From: Trichomonas vaginalis G3
Taxonomy: Eukaryota; Parabasalia; Trichomonadida; Trichomonadidae
DNA: 64,000 nucleotides
Assembly (NCBI RefSeq): GCF_026262505.1
Contig: NC_067203.1
Coordinates: forward strand, 8,742,001 to 8,806,000
Direction of reading: 5' to 3'
In this document: piece after piece, positions 52,934 to 61,700 of the stretch
How the letters are laid out: each line of letters begins with the position of its first letter
How positions within the stretch are numbered: position 1 is the stretch's first letter
Notes under the pieces: generated by a model
The model's database searches: none
Told to the model about the DNA's origin: nothing
Seen by the model: the letters and a program-made list of their open reading frames with translations, nothing else
Position numbers and translations under genes: made by a program

Positions 52934-54439
52934 ATGAACACCACCTCAAAAAGGTACTTAATTATCGATTGGGGTAATGATATTAAAAATAGAGAGCCAT
53001 TTTATTTCTTCATCAATGATGTGAAAGTAGAGTTACCAAAGCAAGTTTCAATCCTGGTTTCAAAATTAGTTCATGATGAATATTTACAAGATAGTACAGT
53101 TAATTCAGTAAGTGTATATTTGAACCTATCATGCAATAATACAATCGACATTATTTCCGAATTTTTTTCAACTGGTGTTCTCAGATTTGAAAATGATCAA
53201 TTACATAGACAAGATATATTCGAAGTTGGCAAGGTTCTCGGTATAGAATTCTTGATAAACTTGTTTAAAGAGTACGCTAGATCATCAGTCAATGGGATTA
53301 CGGAAGAAAACTTTTTTGACACCTGTGATTATGCAATGATTAAAAACGATAAAAAAGTATTAAATGAATGTATTTCGTTCTTTGCATCAAATATGTATGA
53401 TTTTCAAGAAGAATATAAAGTTAGAGCTCTCAAACGATATGGATACGACTTTTTTGAACAAGTTTTGGCATCAAAATCTCTGAAAATTATAAATGAAGAT
53501 TCCTTAGTCAGAACAATCATTGCATTGAGCGAATATGATAATTCATTCTTTTGCATTCTTAATAATGTCAGAGTTGAATTTTGTAACCAAGATTCTATCA
53601 AAGCCATCAAAAACTTTGCAGTTAACCATAGTTTAGAGTCTATCTCAACAGAAGTTTTCGAGCGAGCACTTCTTAGTCGTTCACCCATTCACCATAAACT
53701 ATCACTTTCAAAAGCAACTAATTATACTGCAGCAAGCACTCCTAATAAGCTTCAATATTCAGATACAAATTATTATCAAAGAAATGTCAATCCAGCAAAA
53801 CTCCAACTCTCTAATCTAAATAGTTTTATGTCGACAACATACTCCAATAAGTTCAACATATCAACCACTCAAGGACTCCATTATATTGATCACTCCGATG
53901 AAAATAAGAGAAAATTATTAGGTTTAAGTAAGACAAAAGATAATCTGAATCGGATTTATGATGTCCTTGAAAAGGCATCACAAGAAGAAGATTATTCAAC
54001 AATCAAATATGCAGTTGATGAAAAATACACGGATATTTGTGATGATAAAAAGAAAAATTTGGTTCTTATTGCAGCTTGGAAAAATAATTTATCCCTTGTA
54101 AAACAATTGTTTAATTGTGGCGCAAATGTTAGATGCAGATCTTATACTGAAAGAACAATTCTTCATTACTTTTGTCAATATGATAATCTAGAAGGTGTAA
54201 AATTCGCTCTTAACTTCATTAATGTTAATGATCAAAATAGTGATGGTTGTACGCCACTTCATGATACTATCAAATATGCAGCGGAAAATCAAGTTGCAAT
54301 TTGCGAATATTTGATTTCTCAGCCAAATATTAATAAAACTGTTAAAAACAAAGATAATGAAACTGCACTCCAATCCGCAATAAAATTCGCACCACAAAAG
54401 ATTGTCGATCTTCTTAAAAGAAATGGTTTTAAGGAATGA
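52934..54439 (+). CDS. BTB-like plus ankyrin-repeat protein, intact paralogue
   Basis: 501 residues. BTB/POZ-like region ~15-130 ('VSILVSKLVHDEYLQDSTVNSVSVYLNLSCNNTIDIISEFF', 'DIFEVGKVLGIEFLINLFKEY'), BACK-like helices to ~255, a Ser/Asn-rich linker ~255-325 that is much shorter in the copy at 184, then ankyrin repeats ~340-495 ending in 'IVDLLKRNGFKE'. It is closely similar to the gene at 184-1524 and shows what that copy looks like without its stop. Likely an adaptor protein; the partner is unknown. Ends in TGA. Confidence 0.85.
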   Translation: MNTTSKRYLIIDWGNDIKNREPFYFFINDVKVELPKQVSILVSKLVHDEYLQDSTVNSVSVYLNLSCNNTIDIISEFFSTGVLRFENDQLHRQDIFEVGKVLGIEFLINLFKEYARSSVNGITEENFFDTCDYAMIKNDKKVLNECISFFASNMYDFQEEYKVRALKRYGYDFFEQVLASKSLKIINEDSLVRTIIALSEYDNSFFCILNNVRVEFCNQDSIKAIKNFAVNHSLESISTEVFERALLSRSPIHHKLSLSKATNYTAASTPNKLQYSDTNYYQRNVNPAKLQLSNLNSFMSTTYSNKFNISTTQGLHYIDHSDENKRKLLGLSKTKDNLNRIYDVLEKASQEEDYSTIKYAVDEKYTDICDDKKKNLVLIAAWKNNLSLVKQLFNCGANVRCRSYTERTILHYFCQYDNLEGVKFALNFINVNDQNSDGCTPLHDTIKYAAENQVAICEYLISQPNINKTVKNKDNETALQSAIKFAPQKIVDLLKRNGFKE

Positions 54440-54712
54440 AATATTTTCCTGCAATTACTTCATAAGATTTAACTTATTAAACTTATTTATTGTTTTGAAT
54501 TTTTAACACATGTTTTTTTACATAAAATAGAGATCTTCTCTCAAAAAATGATATTTCTGTGGCTAAGTAATGATATCTTATGATTTAATCACAACTTCAA
54601 TCATATTACAATAAAATTTTAAAAAAATTATGAGCAAATTCTCAATTTTTATTACAATTATTAATAGAATATTGGTTACTGGTATTAGGAAATAGAAATG
54701 TGTAAGATTTAA

Positions 54713-56044
54713 ATGATGTCAAAAACAACTTATGTTTCATACAGAAAGTTCTTTGTTATGAGCGAATTGAAGATTTATTTGGAGAACCAAATGGTCTACA
54801 ATCACAGACATAAAGAAGAAGAACTCAAACACCAAAGAAGTGGTTTAATAGGAACAATTTTTATCTTGTTAATCATTATTGTTTTGTTTGGTCCAATGTT
54901 CTTCTTGATCAAATCTAAGATCAGCACAGAACCAAATTCAATTTATTCAGCATCTCTTGAATGTGGATTGAGCTCAACAGGATATCTTTACAAGAGCTAC
55001 GCCCACATTATGCCGATGACAACAGCACAACAGAATGAATTAATTAAGGATTCAGATGAATTCGATTATTTGAGAGCGATTCCAACAGATAATATGTATA
55101 TCATAGATTTCCCGCTTGAAAGTCAGTTAGTTCCTGAACTTCCTAATGAAACAATTGACACGATTTTCAAGTCAAATGATTATGAGATTGTTTATACATT
55201 GAACTTGAATTTCTTGAAAGGAACAACAGATTCATTTTCACCAAATGTTGTACAAAAATATCAGTTGTTTAATGAGACATTGTCACTTCAAAACAAGACA
55301 ATGTTGTATGAGAACTATCTTTCTCACAACGGAACTGTCATGTTCAATTTCTCATTGCCTGTTTTGTTGATGACTTTCTATTCATATCCAATAATGCCAA
55401 CTAAATCTGAAAGCCAGATTTACGGTATGGAATTCACAGCAAGAGGAAAATTTGCTTTTGTTCATAGAGAATCAGCATCTTCTTTGTTGGCAACACCAAC
55501 AATTAGAGTCATGTTGTATTCATCAGAAGTTCCTGCTGCTGGTGAGGTATTCTCATCAGGAGTTATGGCAACATCTATAATTGGTATCTATATTTTGATC
55601 ATTTTCACATTTGGTGAAGTTTTGAGAGAAAGAGTTCTCAATTCATATGAAGGTTTGTGGATAGAAAGAATGAGACATCCTGAAGTTTTGTACCAATACA
55701 TCATCGCTATCGAAGCCTTTAAACTTGTAGAAGCTTATGATAAAGAATATATGATGATTGAGAAACTTTTGGATGTTGTGAGATCTAAAGAAACTTGCAT
55801 CCAAATGACAAATGATATCGAAGAAGTTTCTGAAGAAAAGAACTCTTCAGATGATGATGCACCTCCACCTCCTTCTCCAAAGCAAAACCAGGCACCAAAG
55901 CAAACACCAGAAACTCCAAAACAACAAACCCCTGAAACTCCTAAGCAACAAGACCAAGAACCTCCGAAAGAACAAAATCAAGAACCTTCAAAACAGGAAT
56001 CACCAAAAACTGTTGAATTCGTAAATGTTGATCCAAAAACATAA
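54713..56044 (+). CDS. stand-alone Piezo pore module (outer helix, cap, inner helix, CTD)
   Basis: 443 residues. It aligns with the last sixth of Piezo channels and nothing else. Residues ~8-43 match the segment after the last blade helix ('VMSELKIYLENQMVY....HKEEE'; human 'VEDIYANIF..KC.RE.E'). Outer helix ~44-66 ('GLIGTIFILLIIIVLFGPMFFL'). Extracellular cap ~67-280. Inner helix ~283-303 ('GVMATSIIGIYILIIFTFGEVLRE'; human 'GIMGLYVSIVLVIGKFVRG'). CTD 312-370 ('EGLWIERMRHPEVLYQYIIAIEAFKLVEAYDKEYMMIEKLLDVVRSKETC'). A Pro/Gln-rich tail ends the protein. A TAA sits directly before the first ATG and the frame upstream is full of stops. Full Piezos exceed 2000 residues and use the missing blades to sense tension. 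It is either an independent pore gene or the surviving 3' end of a lost Piezo. Confidence 0.8.
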   Translation: MMSKTTYVSYRKFFVMSELKIYLENQMVYNHRHKEEELKHQRSGLIGTIFILLIIIVLFGPMFFLIKSKISTEPNSIYSASLECGLSSTGYLYKSYAHIMPMTTAQQNELIKDSDEFDYLRAIPTDNMYIIDFPLESQLVPELPNETIDTIFKSNDYEIVYTLNLNFLKGTTDSFSPNVVQKYQLFNETLSLQNKTMLYENYLSHNGTVMFNFSLPVLLMTFYSYPIMPTKSESQIYGMEFTARGKFAFVHRESASSLLATPTIRVMLYSSEVPAAGEVFSSGVMATSIIGIYILIIFTFGEVLRERVLNSYEGLWIERMRHPEVLYQYIIAIEAFKLVEAYDKEYMMIEKLLDVVRSKETCIQMTNDIEEVSEEKNSSDDDAPPPPSPKQNQAPKQTPETPKQQTPETPKQQDQEPPKEQNQEPSKQESPKTVEFVNVDPKT

Positions 56045-56150
56045 ATTCAAAATTTCATCCAAAGAAAATGTAAATATTTAATTTTTAATAATTATATAAT
56101 ATTGTATTTCTTTTGATTGTATGAAAATAGTTTTTACATTGAAATTTTGA

Positions 56151-56399
56151 ATGAAATTTTACCAAAATTTTAGTTTCAATTTTTCGCCAAATACTGAAAC
56201 TATTTTAAATTTAATGTTGCACGAAATGCTGTATAAAGAAAATGAAAAGTTTACATTGAACAAAATTTTTCGAAAATATTATGATATTTGTAAACTATTC
56301 ATAAGATGTGAGTCTTTTTTCATCGTTCTCTCAATCTTGAAAATTGTTCTGGAATTTTTACCTTTTGAAATTTTTTTGAATACTTATGCGGCAGAATAA
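56151..56399 (+). other. 82-codon ORF, doubtful
   Basis: An AT-rich open frame rich in Phe, Leu and Lys, lying between two + strand genes. It overlaps what should be the promoter of the RNA ligase gene. No domain and no initiator motif. Probably chance. Confidence 0.15.
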
Positions 56400-56429
56400 A
56401 ATTTCAAAATAAAAATTTCAATTTTAATA

Positions 56430-57935
56430 ATGTGGTTCGATCTTCAGCATCTCGCTATAGATCCATCTCTTATCAAGGAAATCAAGCCTTGCGTTTACGA
56501 GATTCCAATTGGTTTCGTTCCAAACATGAAGGTTCCAGGTTATTTCTACTCAACACCCGAAATGGCAAAGTACGCATTCGATGAACTTCAGAACTGGATG
56601 TCGAACCGTAACCAGGGTCTCCCATCAATCTTACAGATTTCATTTGTTGCTACACTTCCAGGTATCACAAAGGGCTCATTCGGTATGCCAGATATGCACT
56701 CTGGTTATGGTTTCTCAATTGGTGGCGTTGCAGCATTCGATACAACAGATCCAGATGCATTCATCTCTCCAGGTGGTGTTGGCTACGATATCAACTGTGG
56801 TGTCCGCTTGATGACAACAAACTTAACATGGGAAGAGGTCGAGCCAGTCAAGAAGGAACTCGTTGAGAAGCTCTACGAGTACATCCCAGTTGGCGTTGGT
56901 GGCAAGCTCGATGGCGTCTGCGATCGTGACCATCTTCGTGATGTAATGTTAAAGGGCGCTGGCTGGGCACTTGAGAATGGTTTCGCAGTTCAAGAGGATA
57001 TCGACAACTGTGAAGAGAATGGTTGTCTCAAGGGTGCTGATCCATCTTTGATCTCAGACCGCACAATTACACGTGGTACAGGCCAGCTTGGCACAGTTGG
57101 TGCAGGAAACCACTACATCGAAGTTCAGCGTGTCGACAAGATCCTCGATGAGGAGAAAGCACGCGTGATGGATCTTCACGAGGGACAAGTTGTTGTCATG
57201 ATCCACACAGGATCTCGTGGCTTAGGTCACCAGGTTGCAGATGAGAACATGAAAGTATGCTCAGAGAAGTTTGTCAAGGAATCACTCCCAGACAAGCAGC
57301 TTGCTGCACCATCTTTCCACTCTGAGGAAAGCCAGAAGTACTTGCGTGCAATGTACGCAGCTGCAAACTTCGCTTGGTGCAACCGTCAGGTAATCATGCA
57401 CAACGTTCGCCGCGCATTCTCTGATGTCTTCAAGGACCGCAAATTAGAGACACACCTCGTCTATGACGTTGCACACAACATCGCAAAGGTCGAGAAGCAC
57501 AACATCGACGGTGTTGAGAAGGAGTAAATCGTCCACCGTAAGGGTGCCACACGTGCATTTGGTCCAGGCCGTGAGGAGATCCCAGAGAAGTACCGCTCGA
57601 TCGGCCAGCCAATCCTCATTGGTGGATCAATGGGAACAGCATCATATGTTCTCGTCGGAACAGATGAGTCAATGAAGTGTGCATTCGGATCAACATGCCA
57701 CGGTGCAGGACGTCTCATGTCTCGTTCAAAGGCACTCAAGACAATTCCTCTCGAGAAGGTACAGAATGATCTTGCTTCACATGGTGTCTTCCTCAAGGCA
57801 GCAGACAAGCAAACAATTCAGGATGAGTCTCCAGACGCATACAAGGACATCGAGCAGGTTATCGATGCATGCGAGACAGTTGGTATCTCACACAAGGTTG
57901 CACGCCTCGTTCCAATGGGCGTTATCAAGGGATGA
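56430..57935 (+). CDS. RTCB: RTCB RNA-splicing ligase, crossed by one in-frame TAA
   Basis: Full-length RtcB (502 codons with the terminal stop, human 505) except that codon 366 is TAA (57525-57527). Before it: 'GMPDMHSGYGFSIGGVAAFD', metal-binding Cys123 in 'YDINCGVRL', 'GAGNHYIEVQ', 'IHTGSRGLGHQ', 'VYDVAHNIAKVE'. After it, in the same frame: 'IVHRKGATRAFGPG', 'GSMGTASYVLVG', and 'CHGAGR' with the His (codon 424) that forms the guanylyl intermediate. RtcB joins tRNA exon halves and seals unfolded-protein-response RNA. The codon use is strongly C/G-ending like eL6, suggesting high expression and recent function. Stopping at 366 would remove the nucleotidyl His and leave an inactive enzyme. 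The usual residue there is Leu-like, so TTA to TAA is the simplest origin. It ends TGA. Confidence 0.9.
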
Positions 57936-58260
57936 TCTTATAATTACAAAAGCATATGAATAAATGTTTTGTAATGATTTGTCAAGTTATTAATAACTTT
58001 TTCATACATCAGATTGATATGCGAATTGATATCTCATTTGAAATTAATTATATTTTATTGAGTATTCAATGAGCCAAGAAGTTCCACATGATGTTAAGCA
58101 AATACAAACAATTCTCTAGCCATTGAAGAGAGATAAGATTGAAATTTAGATAATTTTATTCTTATTGTTACGATAACATGGCTTGTATATGTGAAAAAAT
58201 CAAAACGATTATATAAACAAATAAATTTACAAACAAGAAAAATAAAAAACAATTAAAAAA
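57936..58260. other. convergent intergenic region, nothing recognised
   Basis: AT-rich spacer between the 3' ends of the RTCB and HEAT-repeat genes. No feature was seen. Confidence 0.4.
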
Positions 58261-59590
58261 TTATAAATTGATGCAATCTCTCACGTTGCATATCTCATCG
58301 TTCTTAAGCTTGTTCACAAGCTCATTAGAAAAGATGGAAATACCGACTTGCTTGATGACTTTGCATAAAACAAGTCTCTTATGCCAAGATCCACGCATAA
58401 GTCTCTCTTCCATGCATTTGATCAATGAATTATCAGAGTTGACCAACATGGCCCAAAGATTTGCGCTTTCATTCCTGATAATTGCTGTTTGATCTTCGGA
58501 ATAAATTTCTGCGAGTCTGACTAATTGGTTTCCGAGAGAATGGAATGAATTCCTCGCATTGTTTGAGGAGGGCGTATCTGGTTCTCCAATCTGGAATGTT
58601 AGATGGATCTAATAATTCGATAAAGTCACTTTGGTTAGTAAAATTCTGTGCAAATGAATACAATCTCCATGCGAATGGAGTAAATGAAACTAATTCTGAT
58701 GCAGCTCTTAAGTAAAGTGGTTCTTCTGATTTGATATCGGCTTTGCTTGCTGTTTCGAGTAAAGCAACGGCAGCATCGTTTCTATCGATCTTAATAGCTT
58801 CAAAGAACGCGTCGATGATCTGAGAAAACGATGTGGCCATTACAATTTCCGGTAAAGATGGAAAAGCGTATCTAACAGTTATAGAGCTAGAAAGTAGTTT
58901 CTTGTATTCATCTAAGAGAGGTGGTGATGCCTTTGCAATGACGGTCGCTGCAACTTGTCTTACGCCTGGATGTGTATCGTTTGCAGCCTGGATAAGAATA
59001 TTTCTCATTGAATCATCGTCAATCATGCAATTTGGAAGGATTGTAAGAACTGTGCCTCTGACAACTGATGACTTATCTCGAGCTAATAATTTAAAATATT
59101 GTTGTACGCGCCAGAAATCGCGAACAATTGATATCAAATGAACTGCTAACTTGCGTGTATTCTGATCTTCGTCTTGATATAAGTGAGAAATGATTTCGCA
59201 AATGATATCATCTCGGTAGTATTTCGGAATAGAAGAAGCAATTTCAACGGCTAATTCGGTTAAATCAGAGGCCTTTCTTGGACCGCCAAATTTTATTGTT
59301 GATTGGATTGTAGAGAAGATTTCATTCCTGATGATCGAAGATCTATCTTCCGGAAAATTATCGAGAATTAAACGAATTAATGTTGGAAGTGTTTCAAACT
59401 TGTTCTTTTTGTCTTGCTTGATAATATTTTTGATCTCTGGTATGAGTTGTACGTTGATAAAGTCAATAGAAAAGTCCTCGTTGCGAATTGGCTGAGCAAT
59501 TACAGGGAAACATTGCCTATTGACAAAATCAGGATCATCCAAATTGCTTATACGCAAACTTGGAGAACTCAAGGATAAAGAATCAAACAT
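58261..59590 (-). CDS. HEAT-repeat phosphatase-scaffold-like protein (PP2A-A/PP4R1 type) with a frameshift
   Basis: From the ATG at 59590, 373 codons encode HEAT repeats in the style of PP2A A subunits ('DFWRVQQYFKLLARDKSSVVRGTVLTILPNCM', 'THPGVRQVAATVIAKASPPLL', 'IPDWRTRYALLKQCEEFIPF'). The end of this frame ('RKPISQTRRNLFRRSNSNYQE') is atypical. The other frame from the same place reads 'GNQLVRLAEIYSEDQTAIIRNESANLWAML' and continues to a TAA at 58261 with normal HEAT character. Loss of one CT from a CTCTCT run near 58540 explains the shift. The intended protein would be ~443 residues, shorter than PP2A-A (~590). Such scaffolds hold phosphatase catalytic and regulatory subunits. The lesion could be real or a read error. 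Confidence 0.75.
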
Positions 59591-60242
59591 AATTATACTA
59601 CTTTTTATTGATATCGTTAAAATTCAACACAAAAATTGTGGCGACTGATATTTAAATGAACCTAAATATTATTGAACTGCATACAGAAAACAACCATAAA
59701 TCCTAATTAGTAGGATAAATTTTTAAACTTTTTGAGAACGACTTTTGAATTAAATTTGTCTAAATTTTTTCCTCTCTTTCAATTCATTAATTAAAATGAT
59801 TTAATGGAATAATATTAATTAAACGCAGATCTACAATACATTTATAAAATAGCATTATCAATTCAATTCATAAATTCGAGTGAAAATATTCGGTTACATA
59901 TGCAGAACTTAAAATAAATTGAATTCAGCAAATTTTAAATAGAAATTTTGAAATTGCTAACGTGTTTTTATAAAAATTTATTCAAATATTCTCTTATCAG
60001 CAATTGAAAGATTTGCAATAATGAGATACGTTCCGAAAACTTGTTATTGGAGTCAAATTCTCCTATTTGACTAGATTTTTGATGGAAATTCTAAATTTTG
60101 AAAAATGCAAATGGTATAAAGGTATGTTTGGTGGGCAATTTAATTTCTATATCTATCGTAATGATGTTCTCTCTTATAATGAAAGCCAAAAAAATAATTA
60201 ACTAGTAAACAAAATATTTAATATGCAAAACAATAACATTTC
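59591..60242. other. intergenic, nothing recognised
   Basis: AT-rich; holds the HEAT gene's promoter and the 3' end region of the zinc transporter gene. No ORF, RNA gene or repeat was seen. Confidence 0.4.
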
Positions 60243-61553
60243 TTATTCGTTAAGAGGTGTCCGAAGATTACCTTGCATTTCGTTATGCAAATGATCATGG
60301 CTGTGGCTGTGCAAGTGTGCATGGTCGTGATCATCGTGATCGTGGTCGTGTTCATGGCCAGGAAGGTTCACATGTGGGCAACCGATTGAATGTTGGTAAA
60401 CTGGAGGAGTTTGGAAGATTCTTTTATCACTTCCAAAAGATGTTGCGTAGAAGCAGGAACCAACGCTATCAGTGCCTTGAGGGAAGTCATCTACGAATTC
60501 TATTTGTACTGTTGTTGAATAAACACCATGGGAGATCATTATATTATGGCATTGTTCAAGAACTTTCTTGTTTCTTTCTTTAGAATCGACAACAACATGA
60601 AGTAGAGCTAAGTATATTTCTTTGCAAAGCTCCCAAACATGGAGTTCATGAACAGCAACTATACCTTCAATCTTCATCAAGTCTGCTTTAATTAATTCGA
60701 CATCAATGTACTCAGGACATGATTCAAGAAGTATGCTACCTGTGCGACGTAATAATCCTTGAGATCCATAAACTAAAATGATGAAGATAAAGATTGAACA
60801 AGCAGGATCTAAATAGAAACGTCCATTCCATGTAGTCCATTGGCAAACAGCAGCTGAAATAACTACAGCGACTGATCCAAGAAGATCGCCAATGATATGT
60901 AAAAATATTCCTTGAATATTATCCGAATGATGGTGATCATGGAAAATGAAAATGCCGATAGCGTTAACGAGAAGGCCGAGGATACCGACGATTAAGAATG
61001 CTTTGGGTTCGACGATTTCTTCTACTTTAATAAATCTTTCGATTGCTTCAAATAGAATTGTCATGCAAACAGCAAGCAAGAAAATAGCGTTTGTGAATCC
61101 TCCAATAACTTCAGCACGTGCAAGACTGAAAGTATATTTCTTTGTTGGAGGTTTCTTTGCTTTTTCGTGAGCAACAAGACCGATAATTAGCGACATCTCA
61201 TCTGAAAGCATATGCCAAGCATCAGACTGAAGTGATAATGATTTGGTTATAATTCCAGTGATTAATTCAGCAAAGAAAAATATACCAGTCAAGCTAATCA
61301 TAAGAATTAAGCGCCATGTTACACCCTCAGCAGCGTGGTTATGGTCGTGATCATGATCATGGTGATGGTCGTGGTCATGAACATGAAAATGATTATTTTT
61401 TTCGGCGACCTGTAAAAATTGTTCGCAGTTCTCTGGTTCTAGTAGGCCAACCGTTGTATCGCTTTCGTTATGTTCTGAATGTGTATGATGATGGCCTGGT
61501 TCAGCTTCATTTTTGTTCATTACTTTCTTATGATATAAATTATCAACAATCAT
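60243..61553 (-). CDS. CDF-family zinc transporter (ZnT-like)
   Basis: 436 residues, six transmembrane helices from ~80. Zinc-site motifs are present: 'DAWHMLSD' in helix 2 (HxxxD) and 'HIIGDLLGS' in helix 5 (HxxxD). The cytoplasmic N-terminus has two His-rich stretches (20-30 and 57-73, alternating His-Asp). A shorter one sits between helices 4 and 5 ('FHDHHHSDN'), and another is near the C-terminus (~405-425). The C-terminal domain ('GIVAVHELHVWELCKEIYLALLHVVVD') has the ferredoxin-like CDF fold with 'HELHVWE'. It most resembles the ZnT2/3/4/8 and Zrc1 group, which export zinc from the cytosol into vesicles or out of the cell. Looks intact. Confidence 0.93.
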   Translation of the reverse strand: MIVDNLYHKKVMNKNEAEPGHHHTHSEHNESDTTVGLLEPENCEQFLQVAEKNNHFHVHDHDHHHDHDHDHNHAAEGVTWRLILMISLTGIFFFAELITGIITKSLSLQSDAWHMLSDEMSLIIGLVAHEKAKKPPTKKYTFSLARAEVIGGFTNAIFLLAVCMTILFEAIERFIKVEEIVEPKAFLIVGILGLLVNAIGIFIFHDHHHSDNIQGIFLHIIGDLLGSVAVVISAAVCQWTTWNGRFYLDPACSIFIFIILVYGSQGLLRRTGSILLESCPEYIDVELIKADLMKIEGIVAVHELHVWELCKEIYLALLHVVVDSKERNKKVLEQCHNIMISHGVYSTTVQIEFVDDFPQGTDSVGSCFYATSFGSDKRIFQTPPVYQHSIGCPHVNLPGHEHDHDHDDHDHAHLHSHSHDHLHNEMQGNLRTPLNE

Positions 61554-61661
61554 TATTAAATTTGAGAAGGAAGAAACGGTTATTTTAAAAATTGATAAGG
61601 TTAATCACCCTACAAAGTATTTAATTTTTATTCAATTTTTAAATATCAAATTTAATTATGC

Positions 61662-61693
61662 CATGAAGCGGGGGACGCAGAGTACGCTTCATG
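61662..61693. repeat. 9-bp hairpin with GC-rich loop
   Basis: CATGAAGCG (61662-61670) pairs perfectly with 61685-61693 around a 14-nt G-rich loop. It directly abuts the left end of the inverted-repeat element at 61701. Confidence 0.6.
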
Positions 61694-61700
61694 TTGTAAT

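Noticed and set aside
57430-57808. Antisense frames across the RTCB gene
   Set aside because: They are shadows created by the strong C/G-ending codon bias of RTCB; no domain is visible.
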